Assembly: GCA_032821775.1 (NCBI GenBank)
Contig: JAVLRN010000005.1
Span: 1 to 64,000 of the forward strand
Direction: 5' to 3'
DNA length: 64,000 nt
DNA from: Sanguinoderma infundibulare
Lineage: Eukaryota > Basidiomycota > Agaricomycetes > Polyporales > Polyporaceae
Position 1 is the first letter of the stretch, and each line of letters opens with the position of its first letter. Both the position numbers and the translations under genes were made by a program. Of the stretch, positions 11,782 through 22,599 are shown in pieces. The notes below the pieces were generated by a model. That model did no database searches and was not told the origin of the DNA. It worked only from the letters and a program-made list of their open reading frames with translations.

Positions 11782-12040
11782 CCGCGCGGAGGCAGCACCC
11801 TTGTGTCCGCGCAGACACACGACCCTTGTGTCCGCGCAGACACACAACACTTGTGTCCGCGCAGACACACCACCCTTGTGTCCGCGCAGACACACAACAC
11901 TTGTGTCTGCGCAGACACACCACCCTTGTGTCCGCGCAGACACACCACCCTTGTGTCTGCGCGGACACACAACACTTGTGTCCGCGCGGAGGCACCTCCC
12001 TTATATTCGCGCGGACACAGCACCCCTGTGTCCGCGCACT
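11782..12040. repeat. 25-bp minisatellite upstream of gene B, inverted orientation
   Basis: About ten units of the same 25-bp family, here read as CAGACACACCACCCTTGTGT plus CCGCG, so inverted relative to the two intronic arrays. A single related core (CTGCGCGGACACAG) sits apart at 11681-11694. The array begins about 660 bp upstream of the gene B start codon. Confidence 0.92.
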
Positions 12041-13743
12041 TTCAACTCCGAAGTCCTAGCTTTTTGTTACCCTGACCCTGACCCCGCCTACTCAACACCC
12101 CCCTTCATCAGTGCAGTCTCGGTCTTCAGGTCATCATCCTCAGATACAGAAGGATCCCGGGTCATGGGCGAGAGCATACCATCGCGGTTCCGAGCCATCC
12201 CAGCACTAGAAGCGCCACCCACAGAGATCTCATCCCCCAAGTCTTTATGTATGCTGCCAAATGTACCAGCAGAGGTCCTGGACCCAAGACCTAGAGAAAC
12301 AGGGCTTTGAAGATGTGCCCCTCGTGCCGCAGTCCAGAGAAGTCCTTAGAATGTAGATGCTTACCAATAATTCCATTAGCTGGAGGTGCACTGGGGTAGG
12401 CAAATCATACCCAAGCCCCACACAATAGCTCCGTGATCTTCCTGTGCTCTGCTCCCAATGGTATGTGACCCTCTTGGAGGTCTCTTGCAGCCTGCTCCTC
12501 TGCATGGCGCTGGATGGTCTTGCGGATCGGCACACCGGTGAGCTTAATGTGAGCGTGTGGGTACCGCCGCTGGTAGAGTGGAACAGGCTTGGGAGGCACG
12601 GCGGATGAGATATATGCATGGAACGCGGTGTATTGAAGGTGAGGGAGGTGATATGTACGGTTACAAGGACGTGAGCACGACGAGGTCAAAGTTCTCACAA
12701 TTCCCACATGCGTCAATGCATCTGTCACGTGGTCTTAATCCAAGTCTGGTCCGAGAAAAGTCTGATTCGTCGATTATCTAGCGACTATCTAGGCCCAATT
12801 CTATCTATTCTCCCCATTGCATCACCAAAAGTGCCCGCCTCGATGGATACCCTATGGAATCCATACCGGGCGTTGCAAGCTATTGCCTCCATGGCAAAGG
12901 ATTCCACAGGAACGCTGATCGAATTGATGCTGTCACAGGTCCCTCCATAACGCCGCATGGGGATGGATATGTGACCGGTCCAGGTAATGGCATGCAGGGC
13001 GAGGTAGGGTATGGATACCCTGCATGGACAGGCAAATGTACACAAACCTGCGTGAACCAATTAGAATTCTCCCATTCAGCTTTTATCAATTCATATGCGA
13101 CCGTGAAACATGCATTCGAGGATAGTAACAAATATATTGTCACAATGCACGCATACAGAGGGGATCTACCAGGTAGTAATGATAGGAGACAAGGGGGGCG
13201 CGAAAGCGGAGAATAACAGAGGGTGCTTGGGACCATGCGACTCAAACATGGTGAGCACGAACCTGGTTTGACCACCCAGCCCCAAACACTCCAATCGTCA
13301 CCGTCATCTCCGGTGGTGTCCTGCTATTGAGTATATGCGTCATTTACGGCTACTACCATTCTAGACTGGGAGCTTACCAGAGCACGCACAAGGGTCCTAA
13401 TGAATCTCATGGTGGGGTATATGCGCTGCAAAACCTCTGTTCAGCAACCATACAATATGCTACAAGACCACATATATGGAACTGATCCATTACCACTCAC
13501 CTTCTTCTCCCCTCCATCCCGCCGCCGATGAGCTGCTCGGTAAGGCAAAAATTGATACCAGTGCTGGTCGAGAATGTCGCCGAGTTCGATTTGGAGACTC
13601 GTGGAAAGGTATGAGAGGCCTGGAGCGTCGGGACAGCATGAGCCGTGGATGTGGGAGGTTGAAGATGGCTGGGGGAGGGAGATGGGAGTAGAAGGGCAAG
13701 GTGTGTGCATTGAGAAGCATTGCAAACAATTTAAGTGTCCCAG
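12041..13743. other. Gene-poor interval with one ORF remnant
   Basis: The only sequence that looks protein-like is the minus-strand frame at 12405-12728, with segments such as AVPPKPVPLYQRRYPHAHIK and a C-terminal GAEHRKITELLCGAW. It has no clear start or splice context and I do not recognise it, so it may be a decayed exon. The rest of the interval is intermediate in GC with short ORFs only. Confidence 0.4.
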
Positions 13744-15428
13744 CAATCACGTGACCACGATCGAACGACTCGAACCCTTCACGGACATCCGCTCGACTCC
13801 TGCTCTGACGGCCATCTCTGTGCCTGCCTCCTCCTTCCGTCTGACTACCTCTGAGCCAGACAATGCCCCCGAATCCGGTCTCATGACGACCATCGCGGTG
13901 CGCATGGTTCCCGCCCACGACAGCGCCAACCCTCCGCACGGCACCATCATCGTCAACCCCCACGGTCCCAGCGGGTCCGGCACATCCTTCCTCATGTGCG
14001 CCAACATGAACATTTCGACGGTCATTGGCGGCTCGTTCAATGTCCTCGGCTTCGACCCACACAGCATCGGCGCGAGCACGCCGCACCTCCATTGCTTCGC
14101 CAGCAAGAACCAGCGGGACATCTGGATGATGCAGGAGGGGAACCGGTTCTTGAACGCGTCGAACGAGGCGCTGCTAGGCTTGTTCCGGGTGCCGGCACAC
14201 GTTGTCGGTGACAAGTGCTTGGTGAGCGAGGGGGGAGGGGACGAGGGGATCGCGCGGTTCATGAGCATGGCGAGCGTCGTGTGACAGATATGTTGAGAAT
14301 TACGGAGAAGCTGGAGCAGGAAAAGTTGCTGTACTGGGGCATTGTGAGTTCGTTCAGATCTCAATCTCACCTGCCGTATGTGCACTCATACATTTTCAGA
14401 GCTACGGCTCAGTCTTGGGCCAGTACTTCGCCGCAATGTACCCCGACAAGGTCAGGCGCATCATCATCGACAGTGTGTATGACGCCCACAACTACTGCAC
14501 CGCGCTCTGGAACTCCAACTTCGCCGAGGTATGAAGCCGTCATCGACTCACTCTTCACCTACTGTCACCAGCCTGGTCCGCTCAAGTGCGCGCTGTATGA
14601 GCCCACACCCTCCACCATCCACGAACACTACTACCGCGCACTCGACGCTGTCGATCGGGACCTCATCCTGTTCGCGACGATGGATCCCCCGGCAGTGCTT
14701 ACGCTTACGCACAAGGCACTAGTCACCCAGATCTTCCAGGCTGCGTACAAACCCTTCGCGAGCTACGTGACCGTCGTTGGCACGATTCGTGCGATCGAGA
14801 CCACGAACTAAACAGCCCTTGCTGCCCTCGCACTGAACATCATTGGCACGCCAGAGTGTCAGTGCACGGATGGGCCGCCGGAGTTCCTGAGCACCGACAC
14901 CGTTCAGCATGATCGGATGCGGGGACGGTGACACGCGCGTGTTCAACACGGACGTGTACCGGATGTACTACGTCGACCTCACGCACACCGTGCAGATGGC
15001 GGGGCCGATCTGGGCCGTGCATTCCCTTGGGTGTACGGAGTGGTCTGTGCGGCCGAAGTGGTAGTACACGGGTACTCTCGGGGCGCAGACCACATCGCAC
15101 CCCATCCTCATCATACAGCTGAAGTACGATCCAGTGTCCTCTCGGGGACGCGCTCGCAGTGCGGGAGCGGTACCGAGGTGCAGGACTGCTCGTGCAGAAC
15201 TCACACGGACACCGCTCGATCACTGCGCCCAGTGTGTGCACGGCATGGCATGTACGGGCATACCTGGAGGAGGGGAAGCTGCCAGCGGAGGGGTCGATTT
15301 ACAAGCTAGACGAGATATTATTCGTGGAGCAGGTGAGCGACGTACAGGCGATGTCGGTGGAGGATGTGGAGCTGCTGGATGCGTCGAGGGGCCTGTCGGA
15401 GGTGGTGCCTATGTTCGGTGTGTATTAG
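13744..15428 (+). pseudogene. TAP-like alpha/beta-hydrolase peptidase, broken
   Basis: This is a recognisable tripeptidyl-aminopeptidase-like serine hydrolase of the secreted TAP family. In order there are the oxyanion-loop region (NPHGPSGSGTSF), the strand with GFDPHSIGASTPHL, an intron at 14344-14399 and the nucleophile elbow SYGSVLGQYFAAMYPDKVRR carrying the catalytic Ser. The TAP C-terminal domain follows (IGCGDGD, then TTSHPILIIQLKYDPV with the usual Asp, and SHGHRSITAPSVC with the catalytic His). It is dead as written: stop at 14809-14811, another in-frame TAG at 15061-15063, and a frame change near 15150. No start with a signal peptide is evident. Family assignment is strong; loss of function follows from the breaks. 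Confidence 0.85.
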
Positions 15429-16160
15429 GTTGGGAGTTGTCCGTCAGTACAAGTTGGCGGTCTTGGTCTTGACGCACCATGAGCTGTGTGGCATGAGACG
15501 AGAACAGACATGGGGATCCAGCGAGTAGGCACGCAGGGGTCGTGTTTACCATCTCTGTTCCGCAGGTAGCTTTATTGATATTATAACAAACAACACACCG
15601 CATAGATCACATCGTGGACGCACACGATCTCAGTCCGGTACGGTAGTCTACGAATGGTCCGCAGCTCCGGCTCCCAAAACCGCCGCCTTCAGCCACTGCC
15701 TCAGCCTCCACTCTTCCCTCGCAGGCGAGCTCTGCGGCGTCCCGCCCGAAACACTCACCGACTCCTTAGTGCTGCCGCTCTCTAGGGGCGGCCAACCGGA
15801 ATTGGACGAGTACGCGCGAGGTTGGCCCCAATGGCTTGTATTATACACGATCAAGAGGTCCGGTTTGCTTGCTAATTTTTGCCTCGCCTTCGAGAGAGTG
15901 AACAGGGCTAGCGGGGTCCCCCACATATACGCCCGTGGTTCGTCCTGGACAAGGTATGCATTTTATTGCCTCTCCAGGTAAGGGTATGCATACATGGCCT
16001 ATCCGGGCGACATACACATACCGTTCGCCTGGCGAGGCAGAGTATGTATAACCCCTCCATATTACGGCCCGGCCCGGCTATCACGTGGATTCGTGGCCAG
16101 GCCCTCCATCGCTGTCGCCTTTTTGCTGATGTGTCACGAGCATATTCGGGAGTGATGTGC
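15429..16160. other. Interval without recognised gene
   Basis: I see no protein-family motif. Between 15955 and 16055 there are several short GGTATGCATAC/AGTATGTATAA-like words and a CGGCCCGGCCCGG run, possibly a transposon end, but no repeat partner could be delimited. Confidence 0.3.
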
Positions 16161-16162
16161 AG

Positions 16163-16560
16163 TGTCCGCGACCAGTCTCAAGTCCTCAAAGTCTTTACAG
16201 ATCTAGCGAAACGATATGCGGAGCGACTTGGAGGGTACACGAGGATACTCAAGTTTGGCAACTGGCGGCCCTGAGGCAACAACACGCCCCACGCTATCCT
16301 TGAGCTTGTCGACAACCCGAGGGACCTTCGCTTCGCAATGACCGCTCGTGCTATTGGATGGAAGCTGTTGGTGGGCCAGCGAGGTCCCAAGGCCATCGTG
16401 GCTTCTGGCATTTTGGAGGTGGTCGAGGTCATTGGGCGGGAGCGGGAGATCGCGGTCGAAAAGCGAGGTCAGCTGCGTCCAGTGACCCGAGCGAACCGGG
16501 TCCTCAAGTACCGGGGCAGCGAGGGTGTGGCGGAGCTGAGCAGGTTGGCTGAGGATCATG
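16163..16560 (+). pseudogene. 3' fragment of mitochondrial ribosomal protein bL17m
   Basis: The frame reads [20 protein letters not shown], then KFGN, HAILELVDNPRDL and AMTARAIG, ending with RANRVLKYRGSEGVAELSRL. This is the conserved RYA.R.GGYTRI...GNR and LELVD core and C-terminus of bacterial-type L17, which in fungi is the mitochondrial large-subunit protein. A TGA at 16272-16274 interrupts the frame just after the GN motif, which in the family is followed by basic residues. The N-terminal half is absent upstream; the piece appears to begin at a splice acceptor near 16162, so it was probably copied from an intron-containing genomic gene. The genome should hold an intact copy elsewhere. 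Confidence 0.85.
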
Positions 16561-16599
16561 TCATAAGTCCCGTCTGTTCTCTGCATACTAGTACATCCC

Positions 16600-17598
16600 A
16601 TCGTCGCGAACCCTTTTGGTTTAGGACACCTTGTTGGCATGATTGCTCGCGCTCAAGGAGAACATCGCAGCCAAGCGGGAGCACAAGGACAACTTGAAGA
16701 AGGTCAATGGTGCCACGACATTTGACGGCCTCATAAGGGCCGGGCAAACCCTGCCTGGCGGCTTGCGCAGTACGCTCCATCTCGCTCAGGGTGCGCTGGG
16801 CAGGGAATCCCGGCATACCTGGAAACCCAGATTCATGGTCGAGCGCCAGAAACTCGGCGTAGACAAGACTGTATGTGCCGAGCTATGATCGTGCAATACT
16901 AATTTTAGGGAACGCTTCTTCTCTGTTGTTTCATGATAGATCCTTGCTTGCGTCTGTCATTGGACCAGATGTCCACGTGGTCTGGGTATGACTTTCAAAT
17001 AACCCTGCAGAGTCTATACAATCGCACAGAACCAGCTCGCCGCCTGAAAATCATCTGCGTTAAGCCAATCCATGCCGTTCTCCACCAACGCCTTCCACAC
17101 CGCGTCGCGCGCATGGATCAGCCGCCCTGGTAAATCATAAAACCACTTTGATCCCGAGCGCGACTCCCCCATATACCGCATCAGGTTCGAGAGCTGCGCA
17201 TTGCTGATGTTGTTCAGCCCATCCCTGCCAACGGCCGCCTCCTAGTCGGTCGATGCCGTGGGAGAAATTGTGGTGTCGTCGTGTCGAACGTCGCGTTCAA
17301 GGACGGGTCGCTAAGCTGTGTGGGCGGTCCGTCGTAGAAGAAATCTCGGGGCTCATGCTCCTTCACGCCTACAAGGGGCTTGTTCCCGGTGCCGACGACA
17401 GCGCTCGCCAGCTCTCACTCACTTGTACGCTCTCTCCTGCCTGCCTGCCTGCCTCTCACGCACTGCTAGTTCAAGCCCCTCCTCGAGCGGGCGGACGGGC
17501 AAGAGTTGGCGGTGGGAGCCTCGAGAGTGGTCGCATAATCTATTGATTGATTATAAGACGTTGTGCACACAGAGTTAGCTGCTCGCCAGCCTAGTACG
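16600..17598. other. Interval with no assignable gene
   Basis: The plus frame 16643-16888 has a charged helical look (ALKENIAAKREHKDNLKK) but matches no family I know and lacks gene context. The 17050-17250 stretch has the composition of decayed coding sequence. Nothing is called here. Confidence 0.3.
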
Positions 17599-19156
17599 TC
17601 ACTCGTCCAGTCCGTCAATGATGCCGTGGTACGCAGGTTTGGGTCTGAGGTCCTGGACGTCATCAAAACCGTCGTCAGCTACGAGACCCGACACAGCGTC
17701 GTGGTGCACTCACCACGTCAAATGGACAAGCATCCCCTGCTCTAGGGAAGCTTCCGGGTATCCACGAATACTGTGCACAAATCCGCCATCAGAACAAGAT
17801 AATAACTGAGCTCGCCTCACACCAGCTCTCCGACCATTGCGAACTGTCGCTTGCGTCGTCGAGACCACACTGGTAGCAAACGCACCTTATCCGTCCAATC
17901 CCACACCGTGACGCCAACACACCCCGCCACCTCGCCGCATGCCCTCACGATCGTTTGAAAGTCCCTCCGCTGCTGCTCCAGGCCCGCGGCGTCCGGCGGG
18001 AGCGCGAGGAACTTCACGTCCAGCTCCGTGATCGCGACCTCGACGCCCAGCGCTGCGAACTCCTCCAAGTTCCTCTTGACGTCCTCGAACGCGGGCACCT
18101 CACCGACAGTCTCGTGCGCCTGGACGCCGACGCCATGCACCGGGACGCCGGACGCCTTGAGCTCGCGGACAAGAGCCTTGAGCGCCGAAGCTTTGGGGCC
18201 TGTGCCGGTCGTGTTGTACTCGTTGATGTAGAGCTTCGCATGCGGGTCTGCACGGCGTGCGGCGTGGAGGGCGAGTGGGACATAGGTCGTATTGAGAGTG
18301 TTATACCAGATAGATTCGCGCCAGGAGCCATCATCGTTGAAGGGTTCTGGAGGGAGGAATGCAGGTATGAAGGTGTGACAATGTGACGCATTCGAACAGA
18401 GGAGACCCGACCGTTGATCACATCCCAACTATCTGTGGGAAAAAGTCAGATCAGGGTGTATTGGCATTGCGCTCTTGCCATTGTGGACGTACATCTGTCG
18501 CGTGTCCATGTCAGTATGGACCGGTCCCAGGCCGAGACTACGCTCACATTTGGCCTGTCCAATGCTGAACGATGTTGAAGCAGTGCTCCTGTACGACCAC
18601 GGCGAGCTCCTGTGCGGTCCACGTCGTGTTCGTGACCCAATCGGGAATGTCATTATGCCATACACAGTTGTGCCCTAAAGGCGGTGCAGATCGTGAAAGA
18701 ACGGTGGATGCATTTAACAAACGTAACAAGACGAACCTCTCATGAGCTTCCCTCCTTGTTTAGCGAGTGCAACGATTTGGTCACCCTGTTCCCAAGTGAA
18801 CACGCCCCGCTCAGGCTCCGTATAATTCTGACACAATTCAAGGGTTCGATCAAGAAAAGCCAAACATATAGAAGCGTGCGTACCCATTTCATGGCCTTCG
18901 CCGGGGTGAGCTGGCCGAACATCGCCCAGTCGTCCAAGACGGAGACGTACGCGGTGTCGTTTAGCTCGTAGTTGTTCGTCGCGGTCCCGAAATAGAGCTT
19001 CCCTGCAGCATGCGCTGCTGTGTTAAATCCGAGATTTGATGTCTCAGAGGAGTCGGCGCTGATGGATCGCGTAGAATCAGCCTCGGGAGAAGGGTGCGCG
19101 GCAATCGCAACTACAAGGGCCCCCAAAGCAGCGAAAAGCGGGAGCTTGGGAGTCAT
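17599..19156 (-). CDS. Secreted GH10 endo-1,4-beta-xylanase
   Basis: GH10 enzymes hydrolyse internal beta-1,4 bonds of xylan outside the cell. The protein begins with a signal peptide (MTPKLPLFAALGALVVAIA) and reads through GKLYFGTATNNYELNDTAYV, FGQLTPAKAMKW, TEPERGVF and GHNCVWHNDIPDWV to the acid/base motif WDVINEPFNDDGSW. Then come KLYINEYNTTGTG, the nucleophile strand EVAITELDV and VWDWTDK, YSWIPGSFP, PKPAYHGI. Exons: 18884-19156, 18737-18827, 18548-18674, 18493-18494, 18412-18432, 17886-18346, 17714-17770 and 17599-17652, totalling 1,086 nt (361 aa). The 2-nt exon is inferred: it alone gives the family sequence IYSWDVINE at consensus splice sites. The acid/base Glu codon is split between the 18412-18432 and 17886-18346 exons. 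No CBM1 is present. AT-rich CATATAGA lies about 50 bp upstream of the ATG. Confidence 0.9.
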
Positions 19157-22100
19157 CCTGAGGGAAAATCTGAACGAAGGTCGTCAGCAATCGGTACTCT
19201 TAGTCTATATGTTCTTGGCCGACCTCCATCCGCCCTCGCGAAGATACGGTTCGGAATGTGCGGAGAGCCATGATCCCTAGAATGAGAAACCGGTGTCGAA
19301 GATGGGTCTCGTGGCCAGAGTAAAGTACCGTTTCCCTCTGTCAAAGTTACGCCGCTGTATCGGCGATCTGGAATCGGTAAACGTTCGGATGGATTGCCAG
19401 CGAAGATGGTTGAGGCAACTGACCCTAGACACCCGGGCCGTCGGCTGGAGGTCACTGTCTCATGCTTGCAAGCACCAGTATCGCTGAAGCCAGTAACAAA
19501 AGAAGGGTGTGGGCTTGTAGATTGAATCCGTTGAGCCTGGGGTCAAAGGGATTGTAAGAGGGGTATGGGTTCTTGTGTATCGCTTGTCGTCCGCCGCGGC
19601 GGTCCCGGATAAAGCAAAGCCTGGATAAGCGCCCATGCGCATTTTCCATTCGACCATGACTGCGTGTATCTGCTATCCCCCGCTTCCGATCTGTAGGTGA
19701 TTCTCGTTCCATGGAAAATGGCATACCTTGATTTAAGGGGCACTGATATACATTTTATTGGGAGACGTCCTCATGGAGGCGAATACAGCTCCCGGAGTCG
19801 TCTGGGCTGTACGTGCGGCATATTCGCAAAATCTAAGACAGGCTGTAGGGCCCGCCGGCACCGGAGAAACCGTAGACAGCTCGTTTACCGCTACTTTTGA
19901 GTCTAACTGGTATGAACACATACTTGCGGCCGTTCCGAGCTCGTTCATCGTGTCTCATCCTCGACCTACAGGCACTAGTCACGACGTCGACGCGCTCAGC
20001 CACGTTGAACATAACGCTCCTCCTTCGGACTGCAACAATCTAATTTATGACCATTGGGCCATCGTCCTGAGGAGGTGCGATTGTTCCGACGTTCCCTCTT
20101 AACCAATGGCGCGCTGATATAGAACTAGAATTAGAGCAGCGTGATATCGAGGACAAGCTCGGACTTCAAGCACGAATATACGTGCTCGTGTCTGCCTCCG
20201 TTCGTAGATGCTATGCGCGCCACTTCGCCGACTTGTGCACTTGTTCCTCGCCTCCTCCCCCGCTCCAACTCTGCTGAAACCGAGTCAACACGTCTCCCAA
20301 TCCTCTATAGCCAATCTTTGCTGGGCAGGTCCATCGTCTCCGCGACCATGAAAACTTTCCGATCGAGTAAGTTTAGCGATACGGCTTACTGCTTCCAAAA
20401 TTGCGATTATGCTCAACCCATTCTTCTCCGTTCCGGCATCCAACCGCGCAATTTCAGGCTCGCCCTGAGACAATCCCGCCACCCTCTTCGACGCACAATT
20501 CATCCCGGGGGTGTCCATGGCGCTACTGCTTACACTCCAAGGCCGATAGTCAATATGTGGGTTCAGATCCAGCGAATTTTCCACGTGTGTCTGACCAGTG
20601 GTACGTACGCTAGCCTTCGGTCACCCACTATCCACAACTGACCACTCAACCACTAGGAGCACGGTTCACGTCCCTTCCACGCACCGTTTGTTTGAGCTTC
20701 CTGGAAGCCCCGGCCGCCTGACGCATCCCGAGAAAGACCTTGAAAACACGAGGATCCGAGACGGTCAGCACCCGAGCCAGGTCGCTCTCCTTCCTTCCGT
20801 CTCCCGCTCCACCCCGGCCCTGGAAAGCCCGACCCGGCATACGGCAGCAGTACTAGCAGTCTGCCAGTGATAGCTCCGCGGGCGACGGGACGGGTGAGGG
20901 AGCACACGAGTCGTGCGGGGTAACTTCGTCCTTCCCTCCTTCCTGATCTTCTCTCCTCTCGAGCGTGCATAGTTCCTCCGCGACGCCTCTGCCTCTGCAG
21001 TATTGTCATCCGTACGTGTCTTCGCACCCTCGCTTCGGCACCTTTTGCGACCGTACCCGCCCCGTGCTCACCAATCGTAACAAGACTCGCTGCGCGCGCG
21101 CCTCTCCGCGATCCCACATTTACGCTTAACGCCTCTCGTCCTGCCTCCCTCCCGCCTCGAGCTCCTACCCCGTCACGTTCCCCACCGACGCGAAGCTGGC
21201 GCGCCCGCCTCGTCCAACCATATTCGGCATGCCCAGTCCGGCATCTCAGCCCCGGATCTCTCCCCGTTCTCTCTCTGGCAGATCGCTCCCACATGACGCT
21301 CCTCCGCACCGTCTGGTGATCACCCCGGACGCCGACGTCCCCGGCCAAACTTTAATTCCTTCGCAAGCCTCGAGGCAGCGTTTGTCGTCCGAGCGCAGAA
21401 CAGCAACCTTAACCTCGTTCTCGCGCCGTTCCAAACAGAACACACTCGCGACGCTTGCAAACACAGATGCCCTTTTATATGTCGTACAGGCGGGGGGACA
21501 CGAGGACCACTAGCGATACGGTCCAAAAGGCGCGAACGCCAGGGTAGAGGTTCCGGGTTGGTCTCGAGACCGAAAGGCCTCAAGGCCTCGATTCGACCAG
21601 CAGAGAGAGGACCTTTTCAATGCGAGAAACCGGAAAACCGATCACCACGTATTTCTTCACGATACGACGGTGTCTGCTGAATTTAGACCGTTTATGAATG
21701 ATCTGTCTTCGTCAACTCGAACCGTGGCAGGTTGTGGGGACGAGACGCACCACAGCTTATATCCGACCAGCAAGGTCGCGATCACGTTCGTCACCAGTGC
21801 AAGTATAAGACCATTGTTGAAAGAACAGGCGTTCGGCTTACTTTGCATAGCCATAAAACCGGCAGAATGTGATAGTCGGTGTTCTTGGGGTGCAGTACCA
21901 CACAACGTCTGTATTCCGAGCGTCCTACAGACAGACAGCGTGGATGCCTATTACTGCTACGACAACGACGTACACGACGCGCCTCTGACCCGCAAAGGGA
22001 ACTTCCGGCCCACGGGGTATAAACTAGAGAATAAAAAGAATGAGGGTAAGGAGCGTAAGGAACCAGCGAACGTCGACACACCCGAACGGGCATGCAGTAG

Positions 22101-22599
22101 CGGATTTGGATGATGTGTTGGTCCGCCACGAGCAGCCCGCACGGCGCGTCAGATGTTCCGTCTAGAATATGTAATGAGCGGATGGGAGGTCACGATCGAC
22201 ACGGAAGGCGGAGGGTGGCGAGCATGCGCAATGTATGCGACGATAGCAAGGGAGCTGTCCGAGGTCACACCACCATGTAGCACAGGTGAGCGGAGAAATG
22301 AGGGTGGCAATTACACGACAACGATTGGACGGAACCGGAACGGGCAATGGTACATGGTTTGGTATCGAGTACGACGGAGCGTAGCGTATAGGACAAGAAG
22401 GAATGATCAGCCAACGGCCAGATGGCAAGCATAGATAACCGAGTTCAAAAATACAGTGGGCCGGCGGTGAACTTCAGGAGAGCATAGCAGTAGGCGACGA
22501 CGACGACGAGACGTGGACGAGCAATAGTGGCAGTAATTGCTCGACGGGTCCTGGAGCGGGACGTGAGGGGCAGCGAGACGAAGGAGGGGCCAGTGAAGT
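19157..22599. other. 3.4-kb interval without supportable gene
   Basis: Only overlapping ORFs below about 230 aa on both strands are present, and none shows a family motif. The minus frame at 20285-20584 is somewhat protein-like but has no start or splice context. The 20.65-21.35 kb stretch is GC-rich with long open frames on both strands and no motif. The proximal 200 bp belong to the xylanase promoter. Confidence 0.4.

Noticed and set aside
20653..21348. 231-aa minus-strand ORF in a GC-rich stretch
   Set aside because: Arg/Gly-rich composition with an equally open opposite strand, no motif, no splice or start context.
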